Shown here: piece by piece, positions 12,475 to 23,131 of the stretch | Layout: every line of letters starts with the position of its first letter | How positions within the stretch are numbered: position 1 is the stretch's first letter | Origin: Voacanga thouarsii | Taxonomy: Eukaryota; Streptophyta; Magnoliopsida; Gentianales; Apocynaceae | Direction of reading: 5' to 3' | Length of the DNA stretch: 64,000 bases | Assembly (NCBI GenBank): GCA_026120185.1 | Contig: JANUWF010003366.1 | Coordinates: 806,001-870,000 of the forward strand | Position numbers and translations under genes: made by a program | The notes under the pieces: model-generated | The model's database searches: none | Seen by the model: the letters and a program-made list of their open reading frames with translations, nothing else | Told to the model about the DNA's origin: nothing

Positions 12475-12545
12475 TCTAATGATGGAATTTGAACCCAAGA
12501 CCTCAAGAATTAATTCTAAGGCTCTAACCACTACACCACAACAAC
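12475..12545 (-). other. tRNA-like (Pol III box A/box B) sequence in LTR
   Basis: On the minus strand a box A-like TGGTGTAGTGG (12538-12528) is followed about 33 bases later by a box B-like GGTTCAAATTCC (12495-12484). The spacing fits a tRNA or tRNA-derived SINE head. The acceptor stem does not pair well, so this is not called as a tRNA gene. A related sequence lies at the matching place in the other LTR of the family (28338-28405). Confidence 0.4.
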
Positions 12546-13022
12546 TCTTGTTCTTATTTCCTCTCTAAAAATATTTTCCTATTCAATCTTCAAGCTATCT
12601 CCCTTTTTCCACCTTAGGCAAAAATTACCATTTTGCCCTTCCCACTCAATAATCACAATCAAGCCCTCTAGACTATAAAACACAAATTCAATGCACATAA
12701 AACCATATAAAAATATATAAAAAACATGAAATGCATCCTAACCCCCTTATTCTAAGGTTGGTTTCGACTGGGGTTTCACATCTATTCTACTCTATTTCAA
12801 CAATGCATGGCCGGTGCCGGTCCTAGGGTCCTAGCCGCACCGCCTTTCCTCTGTTTTGCGATGTTTTATTTTATTTTACCCTAAAAATCTGAAATAAAGA
12901 ACAAAATACCTTTTCAATGGTAAAATCTCAAATATGAAGAAATATGACTAGTTATTGAACAAAATGTATCACAAATGATCCTCAAATAACTAGGAAAAAT
13001 ATGACTAATTTAGCCCCTATCA

Positions 13023-13037
13023 TATTCCCCCACACTT
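13023..13037 (-). other. E1 3' polypurine tract
   Basis: The minus strand reads AAGTGTGGGGGAATA directly before the 3' LTR start TGATAGGG. This is the plus-strand priming site, identical to the tract of element E2 at 61811-61825. Confidence 0.85.
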
Positions 13038-14357
13038 AGTTCTTTGCTTGTCCTCAAGCAAAGTATCAAGAACAAGTAGGAAAACACAACGTTTAACAAA
13101 TTACTCAACCAACTTCAAAACAATATCTTCAATGGTTTCTTCATTCAAGAATTAAAACACATTACATTACATCTTTCACAACCAATGCAAGACTTGTGTT
13201 AGTGATATAAATGACTAAATAGAACCATCACAATACTTCACACTATTCTCAAACCATTGGAAAGAATTTAGCTCAAAAAGAATATGCATTCCATATGCTT
13301 ACTTTTCATACACTCTCTATACTAATTCGAGACATATCATGATTGCTAAAGGCTTGTAATGAAGCTTATCAAATGAAGGATATAGGAGAATCAAAAGTTA
13401 AAGAAAAACTGAGAGTTAGCAAGAAAAGGATAAACAAATTGAATCAATAATTTCCAACTCTTCTTGCTCTCCTATTCCATAAATCAATCAAATCATAACC
13501 TTATTCAGCAAATCCAACTCCACTCAAGCAAATCCTGCATTTTTTTTTTTCTCTTTCTTTTTCTCTCTTCTTTTCATCAACTCTTTTCTATTTCTTTCAC
13601 AAGATCACTCAAATTTCCAGCAATGGTGTTAAAGACTTTATGTGAACTTTAACTTTTTTTTTTTTCAACTCAATCACCATTCCTTTTGTGATCTTTTCTT
13701 TTCTTCTCCTTCTTCTTCCTTCAATGTGTCTTTTCTCTCACTTTCTTTTTCTTTTCAGCTCAACTTGTTATTGATCCTAACTGAAAGTAACAAGTCATGA
13801 TCTTTATCCCAACATTCTTCCTCAACATTCTCTTACATATACTTTCATCATTAAGAGCATAACGATTTGGAAAATTATTCAAACTCTTAGCACAAGCAAT
13901 GGACAAAATATTGTGACGGGTTTTAATGAAAGAAATCAACAGTTTAGGCTCAAAATAGGCACTAAGGATGATATAACAATGGGTGGGCTTGAAAAGCTCA
14001 AACTATCCAAAGAAGGCCTATTACCGTTATCCCTAAGTTAAATCATGACTGTCTTTCTTATTTTGCCTCGAGAGGTATTCAAGTAAGTTCTAGAATGCTT
14101 TATGAATTTTAGTAGAAAAACAAGGTTTAAGAATAATGCAAAGCATTTGATCAAGAATTACTTTGTCCAAGTGAGTGCAAAAAGTCATGCATAAGTTATA
14201 AATGATCTAGAACATATGCTCTATACTCCATCATAAAGACATGCATTAAAAATATAGCTTGAAATATCTAGAAAAATTTGAAAACTTTGAAAAATTTCAC
14301 ACAAAAATTTGCTCCCAAGAAGGTTAAAGTATATGTATAGAAGACTTGTCAATCAAA
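13038..14357 (-). other. E1 3' noncoding region
   Basis: No coding sequence is recognised. A long pyrimidine-rich tract on the + strand (about 13535-13765, CTTTTTCTCTTC-like) corresponds to the purine-rich tract of E2 at 60938-61275. It lies between the internal GTGTGGGGGA motif and the true polypurine tract, as in E2. Confidence 0.6.
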
Positions 14358-14717
14358 TCACTCCCCCACACTTAAACTAGACATTGTCCTCAATGGCCAA
14401 ATAAATATAACAATAACAACAATACCATGGGACCAAAAATATAAAGGATAAGAGATAAGAGAAACAAACTTCCATTCATTTGGCATTGTGTCATACAAGA
14501 TCTGAATGCTTGAAGAATGAGGCATTGGCAAAGTACATAAAAAAGAAAAATACAAAAGAAAACACACCAAAGCATAAAAAATAGAAAAGAAAATAAAGCA
14601 AAAAGAAAGAAAGAAAGAGTACACGAAAAACCGCCGCACGATGAACAAAAAATTTCTACGTGGAAGCGTCGAAAAACATCTCCACCTACTCGGTGTTGGG
14701 AAGACCTTTGCCCACAT
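14358..14717 (-). pseudogene. Hydrophobic ORF overlapping integrase end (E1)
   Basis: A 119-residue frame starts inside the last codons of integrase and ends inside the internal GTGTGGGGGA motif. After a basic start (about residues 1-28) most of it is Phe/Ile/Leu/Val-rich with two to three possible membrane segments (about 29-60 and 88-108). Element E2 has an ORF at the same place and overlap (59966-60412, 148 residues) of the same character. It could be a relic of the envelope-like region of Athila elements, or simply a T-rich untranslated stretch that happens to be open. I cannot decide. Confidence 0.3.
14359..14373 (-). other. Internal polypurine-tract-like motif (E1)
   Basis: The minus strand reads AAGTGTGGGGGAGTG preceded by GAGGACAATGTC. 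It is almost the same as the 3' polypurine tract and its GAGGACAAGCA context, but 1.3 kb upstream. The same arrangement exists in E2 at 60317-60331. Confidence 0.6.
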
Positions 14718-15964
14718 AGTGCTTTATGCGATTGCCATTGACTTTAAAGGTGCCCCTAGTGGGGTGAGTAATTTCAAGAGTGCCAAAATGGAATATCTTA
14801 CTCACCGTGTAGGGTCCCCACCACCTTGATTTCAATTTCCCTGGAAAAAGTTTTAAACAAGAATTAAAGAGCAACACTTGATCACCTATCTTAAATTCAT
14901 GTTGTTGAGTGATATGCTTATCATGCCATCTTTTTACCCGCTCCTTATATTGTATTGAACTATCATAAGCATCCGCCCGCAATTCTTCCAAGGTGGTGAG
15001 TTGAAGCAACCTGGACTTCCCAGTGGACTCAAGATCAAGATTAACAAGTTTTATCGCCCAATAAGCCTTGTGTTCAATTTCAATAAGTAGATGACATAAT
15101 TTACCGTAAACTAATCGAAACAGAGTCGTGCCAATTGGTGTCTTAAAGGATGTCCTATATGCCTAAAGGGTATCATCTAATTTTAAGCTCCAATCCTTCT
15201 GAGTGTGGTTGACAAATTTTTCCAAGATTCTTTTAATTTCCCTATTAACCACTTCAACCTGTCCACTCGTTTAGGGATGATAGGGGGTAGCAAGCCTGTG
15301 GTTCACTCCTAAATGTTTGAGAACTTTTCCAGTTGTGCATTATAAAAATGAGTCCCCCTATCACTAATGAGTACCTTAGGCACATCAAAACGAGTGAACA
15401 ATATTTTCAGAAATTTTACCACAACCCTTGCATCATTAATAGGTAAAGCTTGAGCTTCTACCCATTTTGAAACATAATCCACTACCACCAAAGTATATTT
15501 ATTCCCCAAAGAACTAGGAAAAGGTCCCATGAAGTCTATCCCCCTACAGTCGCATACTTCACAAGCTTGAAAATTTTGTAATGGCATCTTATTAGATTTA
15601 GAGAGGTTACCTGTATGTTGACACCTATCACAACTTTGGACAAACCTGTGGGCATCTTTAAACAATGTGGGCCAATAGAATCTAGAGTCGAGCACCTTTC
15701 GTGCAGTGTTATTGGCTTGATAGTGGCCTCTAGCAAGTCCTTCATGACAATGTCTAAGGATATCCTCTCCTTCCCTAGAGTCCATGTATCTATGAATGAT
15801 TTGGTCCGCACAACACTTAAACAAATAGGGATCTTCCCAAAAGTAGTGCCGTACTTCAGAGAGAAATTTCTTCTTTTATTGCATCGTGAGGTCTTTTGGA
15901 GTAATTCCTGCAACCAAGTAGTTAGCAAAGTCGGCGAACCATGGGGTGTTTGGAATCTCACCAT
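14686..15964 (-). pseudogene. Athila integrase (E1), broken
   Basis: Integrase inserts the reverse-transcribed DNA into the host genome. The best frame, 15824-15309, holds the HHCC zinc finger (His27, His34, Cys65, Cys68) and the start of the catalytic core, with Asp97 in GIDFMGPF and Asp155 in [10 protein letters not shown]. The frame stops near 15309 before the catalytic Glu region. Continuing sequence (15300-15010, other frames) still shows ATPYHPQTSGQ and the core end. The C-terminal part, 15009-14686, reads [22 protein letters not shown] and GPYTVSKIF, the usual tail. At least one nonsense and two frame changes separate the pieces. Confidence 0.85.
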
Positions 15965-16407
15965 CTATGAGTAAGAGTTGCTCATCCGGAAAAGCGCATC
16001 GATGTCTTCTTCTATCAAAGATTCCAAATTTGGATTGTCCAATCTTGACAGGTGATCCGTAGCCATGTTTTTCGCACCTTTTTTATCCCTAATTTCCAAA
16101 TTAAATTTCTGCAATAATGGAACCCATCTTATCAACCTTGGTTTGGAATCATGTTTGGTTAGTAGGTACTTTAAGGCTGAATGGTCAGTATAAACAATGA
16201 CTTTGTACAGAATAAGATAAGACCGGAATTTATTAAAGGCAAACACTATGCAAGCAATTCTTTTTCCGTTGTTGTATAGTTTTCTTGTGCCTCTGTTAAA
16301 GTCTTGCTTGCATGGTATATAGGTTGAAAGTGCTTATTCCGCCTTTGTCCCAAGACTGCACTAACTGCAAAATCACTTGCATCACACATTAGTTCAAAGG
16401 GAAGAGA
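15965..16407 (-). pseudogene. Athila RNase H (E1), broken
   Basis: RNase H removes the RNA strand during reverse transcription. The 16246-15965 frame gives [26 protein letters not shown] and [16 protein letters not shown], the second half of Ty3/gypsy RNase H. The first half ([21 protein letters not shown], about 16390-16310) is in another frame after a stop at the end of the RT part. So the domain is complete in outline but split by a frameshift around 16250. Confidence 0.85.
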
Positions 16408-17633
16408 CTATTCATGTGCAATTAGAATGGGTAAATTAATCAACTTCTCTTTAAGTATAGTAAAAGTGTTGAGACATTTTTCATCGAAATTCAACACAGC
16501 ATCCTTTTCAAGTAAAGAAGTAAGAGGTTTTGAAAGTTTTGAGAAGTCTAAGATGAACCTCCTATAGAAACCTGCATGACCAAGAAAGCTTCTTATCGCT
16601 TTTACCGAAGTATGAGGAGGCTGCTTTTCAATTGCTTCAATTTTGGCCATATCGACCTCTATACCTTTTCTTGAAATTTTATGCCCCAACACAATACCTT
16701 CTTGCACCATAAAATGGCATATTTTCCAATTAAGCATGAGGTTAGTCTCTTCACATCTGGCTAGTACCTTTCGAGATTAGATAAACACAAGTCAATTGAA
16801 TCACCAAAAACTGAAAAATCATCCATAAATATCTCCATGGTGTCTCCTACGAATCCTTCAAATATAGCTATCATGCACCTTTGGAATGTTCCAAGACAAT
16901 TACAAAGACCAAATGGCATCCTATGATATGCAAAAGTACCATATAAACACGTAAAAGTGGTTTTTTCTTGGTCCTCCGGAGCTATGGAAATTTGTAGGTA
17001 GCCAGAAAATCCATCTAAGAAACAATAATACTCATGTCCGGCTAACTTTTCCAGCATTTGATCAATGAAAGGGAGAGGGAAATGATCTTTTCTGGTGGCT
17101 TTGTTTAGCATCATATAATCTTTGCAAAACCTCCAACCCGTGACCAATCTCATAGGCACTAACTCATTTTTATCATTGGGGCTCACCGTCATTCTCCCCT
17201 TCTTTGGTACCACTTGAGTATGTCTCACCCATACACTATTAAAAATAGGGCAAATGATGCCTGAATCTAAGAGCTTAACCACCTCACTTTTTACCACTTC
17301 GCTTATATGCGGGTTCAACCTACGTTGGGGTTGTACTATATGTTTTTCACTTTCTTCCATCAAGATCTTGTGTGTGCTAAAGGATGGATTAATGCCTTTA
17401 ATATCAGTGATCTTCCAGGCTATCACTCCCTTATATTGTTCCAACATACTTATCAGCTTAGTCTTTTGTTCTGGATCGAGATCTTTGGCAATGATGATAG
17501 ACAACTTACGTTCTTGAGCCAAGAACACATATTCCAAATGCTCGGGTAGATCTTTTAACTCCAATTCGAGAGGATCTTCTATAGATGATTTCATTCTTCC
17601 TAAACTATTTTTCTCTATTTCCAAATTCTTCAT
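16408..17633 (-). pseudogene. Athila reverse transcriptase (E1), broken
   Basis: RT copies the element RNA into DNA. The frame 17633-16761 (290 residues) carries WKITDIKGINPSF, QRRLNPHISEVV, VPKKGRMTV, LNKATRKDHFPLPFIDQMLEKL, the first catalytic Asp region YCFLDGFSGY, MPFGLCN, and the active site FMDDFSVFG (Asp271-Asp272). A frameshift near 16760 moves the thumb/connection (GIVLGHKISRKGIEVD, FLGHAGFYRRFI) to 16737-16408. FMDDFSVFG is the Athila-type form of the usual Y/FxDD box. Cys and Lys changes at normally conserved places (GLCNCLGTF, RFCKDY) point to further decay. Confidence 0.9.
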
Positions 17634-17898
17634 CTCATCCTATTGTGAAATTCCTCCAAATATGCCATTGATGTTTCCATCAATTCCTCCTCAATGGATT
17701 CCTGCATCAACTCAAAAATTGGTTCATCAAGAATATCAATTCTTAGACAAGAATCATTAGAAGACATAGGGTGTTGCGTACTTTTGTGGATTTGAATGAC
17801 TACTTCCTCATCCCCAACCCTAAGTGTCAACGTCCCCCCATGAACATCAATTCATACTTTGCTGTAGCTAGGAAGAATCTACCTAAGATTTAAGGGAC
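17630..17898 (-). pseudogene. Protease-RT linker of E1 pol
   Basis: The frame 17830-17630 begins TLRVGDEEVVIQIHKSTQHP, the conserved stretch just behind the Athila protease, and continues with an acidic linker (SIEEELMETSMAYLEEF) into RT. It is out of frame with protease: GRFFLATAK is followed by a one-base shift and a TGA. This junction is also the left edge (17767) of the first tandem unit, so the sequence up to there is repeated five times while the linker and RT occur once. Confidence 0.75.
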
Positions 17899-18885
17899 TT
17901 AGGAATATTCATCCATATCAAGAATAAAAAAATCCATGGGAAATATGAATTTATCAACTTTTACCAACACATCTTCTATTATGACCCTAGGATATTTAAT
18001 AGATCTATCTGCCAGTTGAATACTTATCCTAGTGGGCCGTGGTTCTCCTTGGCCTAGCCTTTTGAATGTTTTATATGGCAATAAATTAATGCTAGCACCT
18101 AGGTCAGCTAATGCATTACAGACATGAAGAGTGCCAATTAGACAAGGGATAGAGAAACTCCCTGGATGATTTTCTTTATGTGGCAATTTCGAGTTGTCCT
18201 GCAGGATAGCTGAGCATTCTTCATTGATGACTACTGTAGACAACTCTTCCAATCGTTTTTTGTTGATGAGCATGTTTCTGAGGAATTTGGCATATTTAGG
18301 CATGTTGATTAAGCCTTCACTGAGGGGAATGTTTATGTGCAATTGTTTAAATACCTCAAGGAATGTGTTGAATTGAGCATCTTTTCGGGCCTTATGTACA
18401 CTAGTTGGATACAACATGTTAGGCAGAAAAGTAGGTTTTTCGGAAGGTGGATAGGGGATAGCCAGCGCCAATTCAAGTGATTCGGTCGGCGCCGGTTCAG
18501 TTCTGGGTGGCTGGGTCTCGAGGTTGCCGGCTAGCCGGCGTCGGTTCCCTTCTTCCAACCGGCTCTGGTTGTCATATGGACTGTCTTGTAATTCTTTTCC
18601 ACTTTGCAATGTGACAGCAACGGTTTCCTCACTGGCTATTGGGTTTAGGTTGTGGGATTTCATCAACATGTCTGTTAAGAACCAAACTTGTCGTTCCATG
18701 TTGCAGATCATTACGTTGAATTTCTCAAATATGGAATCAATTTCTTGGAAACACCTCGTGACATGAACAGCAAATTTCCCAATTAAGGTTTCAAGCTCTG
18801 CTGATCCTAGTGCCGTGAGTGTCATCTTAGGAGTACAATGGAGGTACTGCCCTGCATTAGACTTCCTCGGATTCCAGTTCGCCAT
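17899..18885 (-). pseudogene. gag/protease, array copy A (E1)
   Basis: The start is MANWNPRKSNAGQYL. Residues about 30-75 form a helical segment (AELETLIGKFAVHVTRCFQEID...MERQVWFLTDM). Then comes an Arg/Pro-rich linker, then FNTFLEVFKQLHINIPLSE and MPKYAKFL, then an aspartic protease: IPCLIGTLHVCNALADLGASINLLP (active-site DLGAS) to VDKFIFPMDFFILDMDE. No zinc knuckle and no typical 200-residue capsid domain is visible; the whole product is 328 residues. This copy ends early because AAA is changed to TAA right after DEYS. It is the copy directly in front of pol. Confidence 0.85.
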
Positions 18886-19110
18886 TTCTCCTACACATAA
18901 AGGCGAGATAGATACGGAGTTACTGATGAAAATAAAATTAAAGGATTACAAAGTTAGTAAATAAAACAGAGTCCAAGTTAGTGGGTTAGGTTAGGTTATA
19001 AGAGTGTACAAGAATACATGAAATATAAAAGATAGCACTTTTTTGCGAATAATACATATTTACATATTTACATGGTTAAATCAATAAAATCCAAGCTTTC
19101 ATGCTATTGT

Positions 19111-19128
19111 TCCCCGGCAACGGCGCCA
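19111..19128 (-). other. Primer binding site, array copy A
   Basis: The minus strand reads TGGCGCCGTTGCCGGGGA, complementary to the 3' end of plant tRNA-Asp, six bases from a truncated LTR end. Confidence 0.85.
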
Positions 19129-19636
19129 ACAACTTGATGTGTTCAGACTTGGGTATTAAAATCATACAACAACTAAGCACATTCCCAATCAAGTTTAAAT
19201 TAAAACGTTCAACCCAAATCAAACATATGAGCAAGCGTACTCATCATTAACCGAGCATAGGATTCAAACGAGTGTCGATCCTCAAGGAACAAGTAGACAT
19301 TAATCACATTTCTTTCATTGTTTAACCGACTCGATAAAGTGAAAAATAAAAAAACAAGATAAAAGAAAATCAAAATAACAATATATACATGTCAAGGATG
19401 TAGATTTATGTAATTCAAATCATTGTTTAGACAACATGATCTTAAAGAACTCAACCATTATCATAACTAATTCTTCTCTTGGCACCATGAATGATAAAAG
19501 TAAATTAGCATCATAGGGTGTTGCGTAATTTGGTGGATTTGAATGACTACTTCCTCATCCCCAACCCTAAGTGTCAACGTCCCCCCATGAACATCAATTC
19601 ATACTTTGCTGTAGCTAGGAAGAGTCTACCTAAGAT

Positions 19637-20632
19637 TTAAGGGACTTTGGAATATTCATCCATATCAAGAATAAAAAAATCCATGGGAAATATGAATTTA
19701 TCAACTTTTACCAACACATCTTCTATTATGCCCCTAGGATATTTAATAGATCTATCTGCCAGTTGAATACTTATCCTAGTGGGTCGTGGTTCTCCTTGGC
19801 CTAGCCTTTTGAATGTTTTATATGGCAATAAATTAATGCTAGCACCTAGGTCAGCTAATGCATTACAGACATGAAGAGTGCCAATTAGACATGGGATAGA
19901 GAAACTCCCTGGATGATTTTCTTTATGTGGCAATTTCGAGTTGTCCTGCAGGATAGCTGAGCATTCTTCGTTGAGGACTACTGTAGACAACTCTTCCAAT
20001 CGTTTTTTGTTGATGAGCATGCTTTTGAGGAATTTGGCATATTTAGGCATGTTGATTAAGGCTTCACTGAGGGGAATGTTTATGTGCAATTGTTTAAATA
20101 CCTCAAGGAATGTGTTGAATTGAGCATCTTTTCGGGCCTTATGTAGACGAGTAGGATACAGTATGTTAGGCTGAAAAGTAGGTTTTTCGGAAGGTGGATA
20201 AGGGATAGCCAGCGCCAGTTCAAGTGATTCGGCCGGCGCCGGTTCAGTTCTGGGTGGCTGGGTCTCGAGCTTGCCAGCTAGTCGGCGTCGGTTCCCTTCT
20301 TCCAACCGGCTCTGGATGTCATCTGGACTGTCTTGTAATTCTTTTCCACTTTGCAATGTGACAGCAACGGTTTCCTCACTGTCTATTGGGTTTAGGTTGT
20401 GGGATTTCATCACCATGTCTGTTAAGAACCAAACTTGTCGTTCCATGTTGCAGATCATTACGTCGAATTTCTCAAATATGGAATCAATTTCTTGGAAACA
20501 CCTCGTGACATGAACAGCAAATTTCCCAATTAAGGTTTCAAGCTCTGCTGATCCTAGTGCCGTGAGTGTCATCTTAGGAGTACAATGGAGGTACTGCCCT
20601 GCATTAGTCTTCCTCGGATTCCAGTTCGCCAT
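19637..20632 (-). pseudogene. gag/protease, array copy B (E1)
   Basis: This is the best preserved of the five copies: an unbroken 331-residue frame from MANWNPRK through DLGASINLLP to DMDEYSKVP. It then meets a TAA in place of the Leu codon expected before ILGR. That TAA and the following frameshift (ATAKYELMF instead of ATAKALIDV) occur in all five copies. The copy lies between two truncated LTR ends and has no pol of its own behind it. Confidence 0.85.
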
Positions 20633-20857
20633 TTCTCCTACACATAAAGGAGAGTTAGATACGGAGTTACTGATGAAAATAAAATTACAGGATTACAAAG
20701 TCAGTAAATCAAACAGAGTCCAAGTTAGTGGGTTAGGTTAGGTTATAAGAGTGTACAAGAATACATGAAATATAAAAGACAGCACTTTTTTGCGAATAAT
20801 ACATATTTACATATTTACATGGTTAAATCAATAAAATCCAAGCTTTCATGCTATTGT

Positions 20858-20875
20858 TCCCCGGCAACGGCGCTA
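20858..20875 (-). other. Primer binding site, array copy B (one change)
   Basis: As copy A but TAGCGCC in place of TGGCGCC at the tRNA 3' end. The same change is in copy D. Confidence 0.8.
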
Positions 20876-21382
20876 AAAACTTGATGTGTTCAGACTTGGG
20901 TATAAAAATCATACAACAACTAAGCACATTCCCAATCAAGTTTAAATGAAAACGTTCAACCCAAATCACACATATTAGCAAGCGTACTCATCATTAACCG
21001 AGCATAGGATTCAAACGAGTGTCGATCCTCAAGGAACAAGTAGACATTAATCACATTTCTTTCATTGTTTAACCGACTCGATAAAGTGAAAAATAAAAAA
21101 CAAGATAAAAGAAAATCAAAATAACAATATATACATGTCAAGGATGTAGATTTATGTAATTCAAATCATTGTTTAGACAACATGATCTTAAAGAACTCAA
21201 CTATTATCATAACTAATTCTTCTCTTGGCACCATGAATGATAAAAGTAAATTAGCATCATAGGGTGTTGCGTACTTTTGTGGATTTGAATGACTACTTCC
21301 TCATCCCCAACCCTAAGTGTCAACGTCCCCCCATGAACATCAATTCATACTTTGCTGTAGCTAGGAAGAGTCTACCTAAGAT

Positions 21383-22378
21383 TTAAGGGACTTTGGAATA
21401 TTCATCCATATCAAGAATAAAAAAATCCATGGGAAATATGAATTTATCAACTTTTACCAACACATCTTCTATTATGCCCCTAGGATATTTAATAGATCTA
21501 TCTGCCAGTTGAATACTTATCCTAGTGGGCCGTGGTTCTCCTTGGCCTAGCCTTTTGAATGTTTTATATGGCAATAATTTAATGCTAGCACCTAGGTTAG
21601 CTAATGCATTACAGACATGAAGAGTGCCAATTAGACATGGGATAGAGAAACTCCCTGGATGATTTTCTTTATGTGGCAATTTTGAGTTGTCCTGCAAGAT
21701 AGCTGAGCATGCTTCGTTGAGGACTACTGTAGACAACTCTTCCAATCGTTTTTTGTTGATGAGCATGCTTTTGAGGAATTTGGCATATTTAGGCATGTTG
21801 ATTAAGGCTTCACTGAGGGGAATGTTTATGTGCAATTGTTTAAATACCTCCAGGAATGTGTTGAATTGAGCATCTTTTCGGGCCTTATGTAGACGAGTAG
21901 GATACAGTATGTTAGGCTGAGAAGTAGGTTTTTCGGAAGGTGGATAGGGGATAGCCAGCGCCAGTTCAAGTGATTCGGCCGGCGCCGGTTCAGTTCTGGG
22001 TGGCTGGGTCTCGAGGTTGCCGGCTAGCCGGCGTCGGTTCCCTTCTTCCAACCGGCTCTGGTTGTCATCTGGACTGTCTTGTAATTCTTTTCCACTTTGC
22101 AATGTGACAGCAACGGTTTCCTCACTAGCTATTGGGTTTAGGTTGTGGGATTTCATCACCATGTCTGTTAAGAACCAAACTTGTCGTTCCATGTTGCAGA
22201 TCATTACGTCGAATTTCTCAAATATGGAATCAATTTATTGGAAACACCTCGTGACATGAACAGCAAATTTCCCAATTAAGGTTTCAAGCTTTGCTGATCC
22301 TAGTGCCGTGAGTGTCATCTTAGGAGTACAATGGAGGTACTGCCCTTCATTAGTCTTCCTCGGATTCCAGTTCGCCAT
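21383..22378 (-). pseudogene. gag/protease, array copy C (E1)
   Basis: The same product as copy B, but GAA is changed to TAA in CFQEID, so only the part from an internal Met at 22204 stays open (273 residues). Protease motif DLGAS is present as NLGAS (ANLGASIKLLP), so the catalytic Asp is also lost. Leader variants match copy A rather than B or D. Confidence 0.8.
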
Positions 22379-22603
22379 TTCTCCTACACATAAAGGCGAG
22401 ATAGATACGGAGTTACTGATGAAAATAAAATTAAAGGATTACAAAGTTAGTAAATAAAACAGAGTCCAAGTTAGTGGGTTAGGTTAGGTTATAAGAGTGT
22501 ACAAGAATACATGAAATATAAAAGATAGCACTTTTTTGCGAATAATACATATTTACATATTTACATGGTTAAATCAATAAAATCCAAGCTTTCATGCTAT
22601 TGT

Positions 22604-22621
22604 TCCCCGGCAACGGCGCCA
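22604..22621 (-). other. Primer binding site, array copy C
   Basis: Identical to copy A, including the CAACAACT spacer to the truncated LTR end. Confidence 0.85.
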
Positions 22622-23131
22622 ACAACTTGATGTGTTCAGACTTGGGTATTAAAATCATACAACAACTAAGCACATTCCCAATCAAGTTTAAATTAAAACG
22701 TTCAACCCAAATCAAACATATGAGCAAGCGTACTCATCATTAACCGAGCATAGGATTCAAACGAGTGTCGATCCTCAAGGAACAAGTAGACATTAATCAC
22801 ATTTCTTTCATTGTTTAACCGACTCGATAGAGTGAAAAATAAAGAAAAAAAAGAAAAAAGAAAATCAAAATAACAATATATACATGTCAAGGATGTAGAT
22901 TTATGTAATTCAAATCATTGTTTAGACAACATGATCTTAAAGAACTCAACCATTATCATAACTAATTCTTCTCTTGGCACCATGAATGATAAAAGTAAAT
23001 TAGCATCATAGGGTGTTGCGTAATTTTGTGGATTTGAATGACTACTTCCTCATCCCCAACCCTAAGTGTCAACGTCCCCCCATGAACATCAATTCATACT
23101 TTGCTGTAGCTAGGAAGAGTCTACCTAAGAT

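Larger units (their letters stand above)
7993..12780 (+). mobile_element. TGTAACAC-family solo LTR, 4.8 kb, inside the E1 3' LTR
   Basis: It starts TGTAACACCCCG at 7993, ends GGGTTTCACA at 12780, and is flanked by perfect TCTAT duplications (7988-7992 and 12781-12785). No gag or pol motifs occur. Its first 1.75 kb and last 0.9 kb align by eye with 5425-6716 and 27700-28651, so this is a second member of that family. Its middle (about 9.9-11.9 kb) is absent from the other copy. Coding potential at 10747-10971 and 11696-12038 is short, unsupported by any family and not called as a gene. Confidence 0.8.
6717..13022 (-). repeat. E1 3' LTR (interrupted by a solo LTR)
   Basis: LTR sequence occupies 6717-7992 and 12786-13022, about 1513 bp once the insertion and its 5-bp duplication are removed. 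The right LTR is 1517 bp. It ends next to the polypurine tract at 13023-13037. It contains a TATA box (reverse complement TATAAATA at 7708-7715) and clusters of the word GCCGGCGCC or close variants around 7845-7985 and 12805-12845. Confidence 0.9.

Noticed and set aside
12475..12545. A functional tRNA gene
   Set aside because: Box A and box B are visible but the acceptor and anticodon stems do not pair convincingly.
14641..15974. + strand frames at 14641-14829 and 15615-15974
   Set aside because: They lie opposite integrase, whose motifs on the minus strand explain the sequence.
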